From positions 1 to 59,215 of the forward strand of contig JAFGKO010000166.1 of NCBI GenBank assembly GCA_016928525.1: a stretch of DNA of 59,215 nt, in the 5' to 3' direction. This document shows, piece by piece, positions 1 through 7,350 of this stretch. A program made the position numbers and the translations under genes. Every line of letters starts with the position of its first letter. Position 1 is the stretch's first letter. The notes under the pieces were generated by a model, which did not search any database, had not been told where the DNA came from, and saw only the letters and a list, made by a program, of their open reading frames with translations. The stretch comes from Anaerolineales bacterium (GTDB lineage Bacteria; Chloroflexota; Anaerolineae; Anaerolineales; Villigracilaceae).

Positions 1-75
1 AGCCCCGAAGGGGCGAAGAATCCCCGCGCGAAGCGCGGGAGACCCTTCGCTGTGCTCAGGGTGACATTACGAGAA
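1..75. repeat. hairpin-rich intergenic repeat
   Basis: Two perfect GAA-loop hairpins lie side by side: GCCCC/GGGGC at 2-14 and CCCGCGC/GCGCGGG at 23-39. They are followed by a third dyad built from CCCTTCGC and the later CAGGG. There is no U-tract, so this is not a classical terminator. Its word-like structure suggests a dispersed intergenic repeat, but only one copy is visible here. It lies downstream of the MerR gene and could end its transcript. Confidence 0.5.
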
Positions 76-106
76 AAACTTCGAAACAAATTGATGCAAT
101 AACTAT

Positions 107-922
107 TTATTCCTTACTGACCGGAACCTGCATTTCGGTGATGGCGTTCGGGTCCTGGCGGGACTGGCCGGCTTCCGGCAAACGCAGGTAGATCGCCCGG
201 TCCGGCCCAGTGACGCGGTACCCGTTGATATCGATCCATTTCAACAATGCGGCGTAAGCGCCCGCCAACCCGGAAAATGATCCCTGGTGGAGGGTACTGG
301 CCATATTCGAGACGGCTGGCAATGTTCGGACTGGTAGTCCCTGGATTTCGGTTACACCCAGGGGAAGCGGCGCACAGGCTTCCACATCGATCTCCGGTTC
401 CCCGCTGTGGTACAGCGACAGATATGGGCCGCTGGCATTGATATTAGCCTGTCTCAATTGCTGGAAGAGCTCACCCCATAAAGGCCCCTCATCCCAATAA
501 CTGGGGATGACCCCTCGCACGGATGCGACCTGTAGCGGTTCAACAGGTTTGATGACCACCTCGTAGTTCGGCTGGCGGGCCTCCTGTTCGATCAGACTCA
601 GGCGGGCTTCCAGCCGTTCGAGCCGGTCGAGACCCTCATCCACCTGCTGGCGCAGTTCGCTGTGCTTGAGGCGCAGCATCCCGCGTAGTTCGGCGGGCGG
701 CAGGTCATCCTCGAGTAGATGCGCGATTTGCTCCAGAGAGAAGCCCAGATCTTTGAGCGCCAGGATGCGGTGCAGGCGCGGCAATTGGTCCAGGACATAA
801 TAGCGGTAGCCGCTCAGGGTGTCCACTTGGCTGGGTTTGAGCAGCCCAAGGTCATCGTAGTGGCGCAGGGTTTGTATGGTCACCTGGCCGACGCGCGCGA
901 AATTTCCGATTTTCAGCTTCAT
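107..922 (-). CDS. MerR-family transcriptional regulator with GyrI-like effector domain
   Basis: A 271-residue DNA-binding activator of the BmrR/YdfL type. Residues 1-70 form the winged helix-turn-helix of MerR proteins, with the recognisable segment TLRHYDDLGLLKP near residue 18 and SGYRYY near 37. A charged coiled-coil dimerisation helix follows (about 75-115), and residues 120-270 resemble a GyrI/SOUL-type small-molecule pocket. Such proteins bind an extended-spacer promoter and activate it when a hydrophobic or cationic ligand binds. The matching dyad lies immediately upstream, suggesting autoregulation. It is divergent from the lipocalin-like gene at 1063, which could be a second target. 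The ligand cannot be predicted. The first ATG at 920-922 is the natural start. Confidence 0.88.
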   Translation of the reverse strand: MKLKIGNFARVGQVTIQTLRHYDDLGLLKPSQVDTLSGYRYYVLDQLPRLHRILALKDLGFSLEQIAHLLEDDLPPAELRGMLRLKHSELRQQVDEGLDRLERLEARLSLIEQEARQPNYEVVIKPVEPLQVASVRGVIPSYWDEGPLWGELFQQLRQANINASGPYLSLYHSGEPEIDVEACAPLPLGVTEIQGLPVRTLPAVSNMASTLHQGSFSGLAGAYAALLKWIDINGYRVTGPDRAIYLRLPEAGQSRQDPNAITEMQVPVSKE

Positions 923-938
923 GTTCTCACCACGCCCT

Positions 939-970
939 TACTATACACCCTATAGTAACCAGAGAGTCAA
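939..970 (-). promoter_or_regulatory. MerR-type promoter and operator dyad
   Basis: Read on the minus strand, TTGACT (965-970) and TATAGT (941-946) are separated by 18 bp. A perfect inverted repeat, TTACTATA / TATAGTAA with a 5-bp centre (939-959), lies across the spacer and -10 region. A dyad inside a slightly long spacer is the hallmark of MerR-activated promoters, and it lies 17 bp before the merR start. It therefore probably controls the regulator itself. Confidence 0.75.
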
Positions 971-995
971 GAGGTCGGCAGCAAATTGGGGCATT

Positions 996-1023
996 TTGCA
1001 CACAGGAGAAGCACAGGTATGCT
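996..1023 (+). promoter_or_regulatory. possible promoter of the lipocalin-like gene
   Basis: TTGCAC (996-1001) and TATGCT (1018-1023) are spaced by 16 bp, and a second -10 candidate TAGAAT follows shortly after. Both are imperfect matches, so this is only a suggestion. It lies about 40 bp before the strong ribosome-binding site GAGGAGG of the gene at 1063. Confidence 0.3.
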
Positions 1024-1062
1024 AGAATCCAAGCGCATCATTCACCGGTCGAGGAGGAAAGC

Positions 1063-1965
1063 ATGCGTAATGAAGGCTACGTAAAGATCGACAGCCGTCG
1101 TTTCGGCCCCTTGGCTTTTTTGCGCCGCAAGCAGTGGTGGTATTTCGAAGGTCTGGATCCACAGCAGAGACTCTATTTCGTCTTCCTGGCTTTGCAGGCT
1201 ATTCCCACCGATTACGTTTCCCTGAAAGTCATCGATTACAAAAACAATCGTCGCTGGACTAAGGATTACCTGGGGGCATTCCGAACCGCGCCGGGCGACG
1301 CCGTGGACGTATTGGCCAGCGGCAAGTGGGGCGAGATGCGTTTCCAGGGCTGCGCCGAAGATGGCTGGCAGGTCGACGTGGACAGCCCGCAACTCAAGGC
1401 GCATGTCAGGCAGGTCCCGCGCTCGCCTCAGCACAAGGACTGGCTGTTGACCCAACACATCGACTACACCATCACCCAGTTCGTGATGAACGCTGTCGAC
1501 GGGCAAATCGAGTTCGAAGGCCAGGAGATTCCCTTCTCCGGATATGGCTACCACGAACATAACTGGGGCGTCCAGCCGCGTCACTCCACGGCGCATTGGC
1601 TGCATTTCTGGTGTCCGGATACCGCCGGGGTGGTTCTGAGTTGCTATTATGACCACGGTGTGCCGCACCACTATACATATTTCTGGCATCAAGAACGGGA
1701 ATACGACTTACATTCCCCGGCGCACTTCAGCTTTGATCCGTATTCTCCCCAAGAACCCTGGCGCGTCACCTCCCCGAACCTGGACCTGCGCATCCGTCCC
1801 CTGGCAGCTCACCATAGCCGGATGAAAATCCCGCCTGTGTTGGCTTATATCGATATCGATTACTACGAACAACTGCTCGAAGTCGAAGGGTTTGCCAGGG
1901 TCGACGGTGGACGCATCCCAATCGATGGCCTAGGCAAGCTGGACCATAACTGGAACCGCTGGTAG
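1063..1965 (+). CDS. CrtC/AttH-like lipocalin-fold protein
   Basis: A 300-residue protein with the signature GYGYHEHNWG at residues 160-169. This motif is shared by carotenoid 1,2-hydratases (CrtC) and the AttH-like lipocalin family. The rest is rich in Trp, His and Tyr in short beta-strand blocks, with a second HNWNRW near the C-terminus. Known relatives act on carotenoid or other hydrophobic substrates, but no carotenoid genes are nearby, so the reaction here is unknown. No signal peptide is visible. The start is supported by GAGGAGG seven bases upstream. The divergent MerR regulator may control it. Confidence 0.7.
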   Translation: MRNEGYVKIDSRRFGPLAFLRRKQWWYFEGLDPQQRLYFVFLALQAIPTDYVSLKVIDYKNNRRWTKDYLGAFRTAPGDAVDVLASGKWGEMRFQGCAEDGWQVDVDSPQLKAHVRQVPRSPQHKDWLLTQHIDYTITQFVMNAVDGQIEFEGQEIPFSGYGYHEHNWGVQPRHSTAHWLHFWCPDTAGVVLSCYYDHGVPHHYTYFWHQEREYDLHSPAHFSFDPYSPQEPWRVTSPNLDLRIRPLAAHHSRMKIPPVLAYIDIDYYEQLLEVEGFARVDGGRIPIDGLGKLDHNWNRW

Positions 1966-2014
1966 AAAACGCCAGGCTCGGCTAGGGATTCTTGTCCTGC
2001 CGCGATAGCGCTGG

Positions 2015-2188
2015 TTACCTGGCCTGGTCGTCCAGAGTTTCTCGAATAGCGTGCAAGATGAGCCAGGCGCCTTCCGTCGTATTTGACATCACCGTGACGA
2101 GCACGTTCTTCGCCCGGGTCACCCCGGAATAGAAAGAGACGCCCGCATCTTCCCCCTCAGGGAATATCACCCCGTCTCGTTTGTTCTG
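2015..2188 (-). pseudogene. 3' remnant of a gene, possibly serine hydrolase
   Basis: On the minus strand an open frame without a plausible start encodes about 57 residues ending HAIRETLDDQAR and a TAA stop at 2015-2017. It contains DGVIFPEGEDAGVSFYSGV and NVLVTVMSNTTEGAW. The text reads like the C-terminal beta strands of a beta-lactamase-related serine hydrolase, but that match is from memory and weak. It abuts the LysE gene in another frame, so the 5' part has been lost. Confidence 0.4.
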
Positions 2189-2189
2189 C

Positions 2190-2804
2190 TCATTGTTCGC
2201 TCAATGCCAACTTGACTGCAAACCCAGCGAGCATCACTGCAAATGCTTGCTGAACTCGTTTCACTGTTTTAGAGGAATTCAGTAGATATGCGCTAACGCC
2301 ACTTGCCAGTATTCCATATAGTACGAACACAATAAAAGTGATCCCCATGAATACGGCGCTCAGTAGTATCATTTCCATGGTAGGGGATGCTGAATTATCG
2401 GCGATGAAGAGCGGCAAAAATGCGAAAAAGAAAATCGTCAGTTTGGGGTTGAGTAAATTGACTGCAATTGCCTTTGTGATAATTTTTACGGCGCTGGTTT
2501 CAGTGGTTTTCTGATTGATTTCAAGCGTTCCTGCTTCACGCCACATATTCCACGCCAGGTAAAGCAGATAGAATGCCCCTGCAAATTTTAATACCGAGAA
2601 AACCTGAGCGCTCATATTCAGTATGGCTGACAACCCGAATATGCTCGCTAAAATGTGGGGGACAATGCCGAGTGTACATCCTAAAGCGGCAACAAGACTG
2701 GCTCTCCATTTCAGGGCGAGACCAGTCGTGACCGTGTAAATGACGCCTGTCCCAGGGATTAGAACCACAACAAGCGAAGCAAGCATGAACTCTGTTGTAA
2801 TCAT
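2190..2804 (-). CDS. LysE/RhtB-family amino acid exporter
   Basis: A 204-residue inner-membrane protein with five to six hydrophobic segments. The LysE-family N-terminal signature appears as VLIPGTGVIYTVTTG near residue 15. Family members export amino acids such as lysine, threonine or homoserine lactone using the proton gradient. ATG at 2802-2804 is preferred over the in-frame ATG four codons upstream because GGAG lies seven bases before it and overlaps the longer reading. The gene is more AT-rich than its neighbours and sits next to a gene remnant and an IS66 element, so it may have been acquired. Confidence 0.85.
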   Translation of the reverse strand: MITTEFMLASLVVVLIPGTGVIYTVTTGLALKWRASLVAALGCTLGIVPHILASIFGLSAILNMSAQVFSVLKFAGAFYLLYLAWNMWREAGTLEINQKTTETSAVKIITKAIAVNLLNPKLTIFFFAFLPLFIADNSASPTMEMILLSAVFMGITFIVFVLYGILASGVSAYLLNSSKTVKRVQQAFAVMLAGFAVKLALSEQ

Positions 2805-2930
2805 GTTTATCTCCATTGAAATGTTTTACTTTTTAGCGGTGAGAATCTAGCCCGCCTGCCCCACGTAGTTTTAACGGCGTCCATGTGTGTCCCTTATGAT
2901 GAGATGCCCCCGATCATAGCAAGAACTCCC

Positions 2931-4392
2931 GTAACTACCTACCCTGCGAGTAGGGTAAGCGGCTGATAAGCGAACAGATTGTGCAAGGAGGCAAAGACAT
3001 TGCGCTCTTGCTTGCGGCAGGTAGAAATCACGGCTTGCAAGCGGGCATACGCCTTTGCTCCTTGTTGGGTGCGAAAGCAGCCACTTACTTTTTGCTTGAC
3101 TTTGGCCGGACGCAGATCGCGTTCTGCCTGGTTGTTGGTGAAGGGGACGCCTTCGACCAGCGCAAAGGCCAGGATGGCATCTTCATGTTGCTTCAAACGG
3201 CGGAGCAGGTTGCGTCCCGGCGTGCTTTTGGGACGGCCTTTGCCCGCTTTTGGTTCGGGCGGCGGTTCTTCCTGCTCGGCCTGGGAGAGGATCTGGCGAT
3301 ACTGGCGCACGGTCTCTTCTGCCGCCCGTCTCTGCAAGGGAAGGGACTGCTGGTAGAGCTGCAACAGGAAGGTGTGCATCGCTTTGGCCCACACCGAACC
3401 ATTTTCGACCAGCGCGTGCAGTTCTCGCAGGATGTGGGCATTGCAAGCCCCATGTGCGGCTTGGGTAAACTTGTAATACGCCGCCAGGTGATCATGGATC
3501 GCCCGCCCGGTGAAATCCTTCAAGAGCGATGCTTCGCTGCGCAACGCCTGCTCGCCACGCTTTTCATGCACAAACAGATGGGTGTAGCAGGCATTCCCCG
3601 CCACGTGCAGCCAGTGCAATTTCCCGCCAATCCGCAGCCCCGTCTCGTCGAAATGCGTCACGTGCGCCCCTTTCAACTGCTCCATTGTGGCTGCTTCCAA
3701 AGGCGCAGCCAGTTCGTATCCCTGTTCCAGCGCCGTTTCCACTGTTTCGCTATTCAACGCGTACCCGTACAAGTCCGTGAACAGGCAACAGATTTGCTCC
3801 AATGGCATTCTGTGATCCACCGAAAGTTTGGCGACCAATGCCCGCACGCCTGGACCGTATTGCACACTGCCTGTAACGTAAGCCGGGTATTCCCCACGCT
3901 GGACCTGCCCACAGCATTCCACTTGCCCCAGGCAATGCTCGCTGACTTCCAGCTTCGGCCCAGGTAAATCAAAAACCTGCCGCCTGCCCACCACTTCATG
4001 CGATGCATCCTCAGCCATCTCTCGGCTACAAACGGCGCAACGCTCTGGCAAATGCACCTTCACCTTATCGGGTTTCTCCACCTGACGAAGCGTCTTGCCC
4101 TTGTGCCCCGGCTGCCCTCCCAATGCACGTTTCTCCCCTTTGGGCAGGGCAGGTTGTACCCGCTTCTTCCGATACCCATCACTGCTGGGTGATCTGTGGC
4201 TATTCTGACTGTTCATTCCCAACCGGCGGCGCAACTCCGTATTTTCTGCCTGCAAATGGACAATCTCGGCCTGCAGACGCGCAACTTCCGCTTCCAGAGA
4301 AGCCAGCCGTTTGAGCAGAATGCCTACCTCCAGCGCTTGTTCAGCCATAGGGATAGTTTAGCAAAACTCCTGTAAAATGGGTAGGTGTTTAC
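2931..4392 (-). mobile_element. IS66-family insertion sequence
   Basis: The element is bounded by imperfect terminal repeats: GTAACTACCTACCC at 2931-2944 and its counterpart GTAAACACCTACCC read inward from 4392. They match at 12 of 14 positions, and both begin with the GTAA typical of IS66 ends. One transposase fills it; the accessory tnpA and tnpB genes of larger IS66 members are absent. The eight bases flanking each side do not match, so no target duplication is visible. The right end touches an IS200 element. Confidence 0.8.
2939..4348 (-). CDS. IS66-family transposase (TnpC type)
   Basis: A 469-residue DDE transposase. The N-terminus has a leucine-zipper-like coiled coil (about 10-45), followed by a basic linker and a Cys-rich zinc-binding segment (CAVCSREM; HCLGQVECCGQ). 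The catalytic core shows THFDETGLRI, HDHLAAYYK followed by CNAHILREL, and the terminal Glu in FTNNQAERDLR. These are the conserved IS66 blocks. The length is normal and the frame is intact, so the enzyme may be active. It ends eight bases inside the left terminal repeat. Confidence 0.95.
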   Translation of the reverse strand: MAEQALEVGILLKRLASLEAEVARLQAEIVHLQAENTELRRRLGMNSQNSHRSPSSDGYRKKRVQPALPKGEKRALGGQPGHKGKTLRQVEKPDKVKVHLPERCAVCSREMAEDASHEVVGRRQVFDLPGPKLEVSEHCLGQVECCGQVQRGEYPAYVTGSVQYGPGVRALVAKLSVDHRMPLEQICCLFTDLYGYALNSETVETALEQGYELAAPLEAATMEQLKGAHVTHFDETGLRIGGKLHWLHVAGNACYTHLFVHEKRGEQALRSEASLLKDFTGRAIHDHLAAYYKFTQAAHGACNAHILRELHALVENGSVWAKAMHTFLLQLYQQSLPLQRRAAEETVRQYRQILSQAEQEEPPPEPKAGKGRPKSTPGRNLLRRLKQHEDAILAFALVEGVPFTNNQAERDLRPAKVKQKVSGCFRTQQGAKAYARLQAVISTCRKQERNVFASLHNLFAYQPLTLLAG

Positions 4393-4394
4393 AA

Positions 4395-5030
4395 GTAAAC
4401 TACCACCGCCATAGGCGGTGGCTTTAGAGCCATTACGCCTGGAAGGCGTGCTCTTACTGTACATTACTAATCGAACAGCTTTCCTTGCACTGCCTCGGCT
4501 TGCTTTTCCTGTTTATCCTGCCATTGGACATACTTTCGGATTTTCTCCTCATCCAGTCCAATTGTGCTGACACAGTAGCCTCTCGCCCACAGGCGCCGTC
4601 CCCAGTATCGCCGCGCTAGACTTTCGTACTGCTGGAACAGCCGTATGGCCAGCTTGCCTTTCAGGTAGCCCATGAATTCCGAGACCGCATACTTCGGCGG
4701 TATCTCGACTACCAGATGCACATGCTCTGGCTGTACATTCAGTTCCAGTACCTCTACCTGGTCCTTTTGCTTGCATAGCTGATACACCTGTTGTTTGGCA
4801 TATTCGCCTACTACTTCCTTGAAGATCCGATAACGATACTTCGGACAAAATACTACATGGTACTTGCACTCGTACAGAGAATGTGATAACTTCCTAAATC
4901 GTGAGGTCATGATGGGTCTCCTTTGGATTGTTGCACACCTTCCAGGATGACCCATCATACCCACTTTCAATTACTATCCACGGTGGAACCTTTTCACGGG
5001 ACTCACTGCCATAGGCAGTGGTTTTACAAG
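4395..5030 (-). mobile_element. IS200/IS605-family insertion sequence
   Basis: One TnpA gene is flanked by two hairpins with the same core. Near the 3' end of the element is CCACCGCC-ATA-GGCGGTGG (4403-4421), and near its 5' end CACTGCC-ATA-GGCAGTG (5004-5020). IS200/IS605 elements have subterminal hairpins instead of inverted repeats and transpose as single strands, which fits. Both ends also carry CTTGTAAA on the minus strand, a candidate for the cleavage-site region. The outer limits are approximate. A further dyad, ACGCCT-GGA-AGGCGT (4435-4449), lies after the transposase stop. Confidence 0.75.
4467..4910 (-). CDS. tnpA: IS200/IS605-family Y1 transposase TnpA
   Basis: A 147-residue single-strand transposase. 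It has the HUH motif within PEHVHLVVEIPP and a Tyr-containing helix in RGYCVSTIGLDEEKIRKYVQWQ, the normal order for Y1 HUH enzymes. The start at 4908-4910 (MTSRFRKL) is preferred to the longer frame because AAAGGAG lies just upstream and homologous proteins begin near this point. No TnpB partner is present, so the element is IS200-like. The frame is intact. Confidence 0.93.
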   Translation of the reverse strand: MTSRFRKLSHSLYECKYHVVFCPKYRYRIFKEVVGEYAKQQVYQLCKQKDQVEVLELNVQPEHVHLVVEIPPKYAVSEFMGYLKGKLAIRLFQQYESLARRYWGRRLWARGYCVSTIGLDEEKIRKYVQWQDKQEKQAEAVQGKLFD

Positions 5031-5120
5031 ATAATAAAAGCTGTATCAAACTTAACTTCCAGCCATCAAGCGCAGGCGCTTAATTACCTGGCTGCTACCG
5101 GCTACAAAAAGAAGGGGGAA

Positions 5121-5163
5121 GTGGGGTGTTGTGGACGGGCGCAGCCCGTCCACAACACCCCAC
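5121..5163. repeat. 43-bp perfect palindrome upstream of cmk
   Basis: A 20-bp stem beginning GTGGGGTGTTGTGG pairs perfectly with its complement around a three-base GCA loop. No U-tract follows. It lies between the IS200 element and cmk, about 70 bp before the cmk start. It could be a dispersed palindromic repeat, a transcription end or a protein target. If transcribed it would form a very stable hairpin in the cmk leader. Confidence 0.75.
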
Positions 5164-5230
5164 ACCCCGATTTATTGAAAAGGTATGATGAAAAAATATA
5201 AAAAGAAATTCGTGAGAATTGGTGTAATTC

Positions 5231-5920
5231 GTGTCTAAAAATGTAAATACTCCCCCTTCCATTATCGCCATAGACGGCCCAGCAGCTTCGGGCAAATCTA
5301 CCATCGGCAAGCGCCTGGCAGATTCCATCGACTATCTCTTCTTCGATACTGGCGTCATGTACCGCGCCATCACCTGGCTCGTGCTCCAGCGCGGGTTGGA
5401 TATGTGCGATGAAGCCGCCATTACAGCCCTGGCAGGATCTGCGTCGATTGATGTGTTGCCGCCTTCGCAAGCTGATGGCCGTGCCTGCGATGTGGTCGTT
5501 GAAGGCCAGGATATTACCTGGGAAACGCGCCGTCCGGAAGTCGATGCGAACGTTTCGATCGTTTCTGCCTATGCGGGCGTTCGTCGTGCACTCTCGGCAC
5601 AACAACGTCGCATCGGTCAGCGCGGGCGGGTGGTCATGGTTGGCCGTGACATTGGCACGGTTGTGCTGCCCGAAGCTGACCTGAAAATCTACCTGGACGC
5701 CTCTGCCGAAGAACGCGCTCGCCGACGATACAAAGAGATCATCGCGCGCGGCGAAAGAGCGAACTATGACGAAATCCTTGCCAAGGTCATCGAACGTGAC
5801 CGCATCGATTCGACTCGTGATGTTGCTCCCCTTAAAGCGGCCGATGACGCCGTTATTGTGGATTCCGACCACCTGAACGCGGAAGAAGTATTCCAGCAGA
5901 TATTGGCCCTGTGCAAATGA
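5231..5920 (+). CDS. cmk: (d)CMP kinase
   Basis: Cytidylate kinase of 229 residues, which phosphorylates CMP and dCMP with ATP. The P-loop IDGPAASGKSTIGKRLA (about residues 13-29) is followed by the monophosphate-binding FDTGVMYRAIT. Further family blocks are GRDIGTVVLPEADLKIYLDASAEERARRR and a late DSTRDVAPLKAADDAVIVDS. The length is normal for bacterial Cmk. The start is GTG at 5231; an upstream palindrome makes longer leaders structured. It overlaps the acyltransferase gene by an ATGA junction, so the two are translationally coupled. Confidence 0.96.
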   Translation: MSKNVNTPPSIIAIDGPAASGKSTIGKRLADSIDYLFFDTGVMYRAITWLVLQRGLDMCDEAAITALAGSASIDVLPPSQADGRACDVVVEGQDITWETRRPEVDANVSIVSAYAGVRRALSAQQRRIGQRGRVVMVGRDIGTVVLPEADLKIYLDASAEERARRRYKEIIARGERANYDEILAKVIERDRIDSTRDVAPLKAADDAVIVDSDHLNAEEVFQQILALCK

Positions 5921-6618
5921 GCGAACCGTATCGCGTCCCTTTCCGTTTTCGCCTGTCCCGCCCGGCCTTGAAAGCCGTCTTCCGGCTGATCTTCCACATA
6001 TTGGGACGGGTCAAGGTGATAGGGAAGGAAAATATTCCATTCGGGAAACCCTATGTGGTGGCGATAAACCACATTTCCCTTTATGACCCTCCCCTGGCTG
6101 CTGCCTTCTGGCCGGAAGTGCTGGAGATTATGGGCGCATCGGACGTGTTCGCCAGGCCTGGCCAGGGAAAGTTGCTGAGGCTGTATGGCGTCATCCCGGT
6201 GCATCGCGGCGAATATGACAGGACTCTCTTGCAACGCGTTGTTTCTGTCGTCAAGGCTGGCTATCCGTTGTTGATCGCGCCAGAAGGCGGGCGTTCCCAT
6301 GTCACGGCTATGCGGCGTGCTTATCCGGGCGTTGCTTACATTGTCGAAGAGACTAATATACCAGTAGTGCCAGTCGGTTTAGTGGGCACGACTGACGATT
6401 TCTGGCAGCGCTCAAAACGGGGCGAGAGACCGCATCTCGAAATGCGAATCGGGTTGCCAATCACTCTTCCGCCCATCACCGAGAAAGGCGCGGCGCGCAG
6501 GGATGCCCGTCAACGTAATGCAGACTTGGTCATGCAGCACCTGGCAGGTCTGCTGCCGGAGGAGTACCGAGGCGTATATGCCGCCTCAGCCATTGTCCCC
6601 GCCAAAACCGGTCAGTGA
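5917..6618 (+). CDS. plsC: 1-acylglycerol-3-phosphate acyltransferase (PlsC family)
   Basis: A 233-residue PlsC-family enzyme that transfers an acyl group to lysophosphatidic acid in phospholipid synthesis. The catalytic block AINHISLYDPP (HX4D type) is near residue 50, and the substrate motif APEGGRS near residue 125. The N-terminus carries a hydrophobic helix. ATG at 5917 overlaps the cmk stop as ATGA and is preferred to the GTG two codons upstream. The cmk-plsC order is common in bacteria. A second acyltransferase follows with overlap. Confidence 0.92.
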   Translation: MSEPYRVPFRFRLSRPALKAVFRLIFHILGRVKVIGKENIPFGKPYVVAINHISLYDPPLAAAFWPEVLEIMGASDVFARPGQGKLLRLYGVIPVHRGEYDRTLLQRVVSVVKAGYPLLIAPEGGRSHVTAMRRAYPGVAYIVEETNIPVVPVGLVGTTDDFWQRSKRGERPHLEMRIGLPITLPPITEKGAARRDARQRNADLVMQHLAGLLPEEYRGVYAASAIVPAKTGQ

Positions 6619-7306
6619 GGTCTGGCGACCGGAGTTAACACGCTTGCCGCGCTTGCATCGGGCGCGGCGCTGGTTTCGTGGGTTTGCGCGCGGATTGTGC
6701 CGGCTGGTCATCACGATTTGTACGAAACGAACTGTGGATGGGCTGGAAAATTTCCCGCGCAAAGGCCCGGCGCTGTTGGTCATCAATCATTTGGGAGATA
6801 CGGATGCACCTTTGTTGGTCGGTTCTGTGCCTACCTCGCTGGACGCGTTGGGAAAGATCGAACTTTACGATTTCCCTGTTTTAGGAAAATTGATGGATTG
6901 GTATGGCATCATCTGGCTGCATCGCGGTCGGGCGGACCGGCGCGCCATGCGAGCGGCATTGGATGGCCTGGCCGAGGGGCGCATCATTGTCATTGCACCG
7001 GAAGGGCGTTACAGCCTGATCGGCGGCCTGGAGGAAGGAAATCAGGGCGCGGCATACCTGGCCTACAAAGCAGATGTGCCCATTCTCCCGGTCGTGGTGA
7101 TTGGTACAGAGAACTCCCACGTTTACAGTCACTTGAAGCGGTTGCGGCGCGCGCCTGTCACGCTCAGGGTGGGAAAAGCCTTTCGACTCAGCCAGCAGGC
7201 AGATCGTCGGGAAACGATGCGCGCGGGGACTCGTCAAATCATGGATGCGCTTGCAAATCTGTTGCCAGAGGCCTATCGCGGCGCTTACAGAACTGTCAGC
7301 GATTAG
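6578..7306 (+). CDS. second PlsC-type acyltransferase
   Basis: A 242-residue relative of the preceding protein, with the acyltransferase motif INHLGDTDAPLL (HX4D) near residue 72 and APEGRYS near residue 142. It probably acylates a glycerophosphate or related lipid precursor at the membrane. ATG at 6578 is favoured by GGAGGAG starting 20 bases upstream; it lies inside the end of the upstream gene, a 41-bp overlap. The pair looks like an old tandem duplication with considerable divergence. The two may divide sn-1 and sn-2 acylation, but that is a guess. Confidence 0.87.
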   Translation: MPPQPLSPPKPVSEVWRPELTRLPRLHRARRWFRGFARGLCRLVITICTKRTVDGLENFPRKGPALLVINHLGDTDAPLLVGSVPTSLDALGKIELYDFPVLGKLMDWYGIIWLHRGRADRRAMRAALDGLAEGRIIVIAPEGRYSLIGGLEEGNQGAAYLAYKADVPILPVVVIGTENSHVYSHLKRLRRAPVTLRVGKAFRLSQQADRRETMRAGTRQIMDALANLLPEAYRGAYRTVSD

Positions 7307-7350
7307 CAATCTTAACATTTTGCTTTGCGACTATAATTTACTGACCAATC

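Noticed and set aside
2981..3967. 328-residue open frame antisense to the IS66 transposase
   Set aside because: A shadow of the transposase frame; the minus-strand protein has the full DDE signature.
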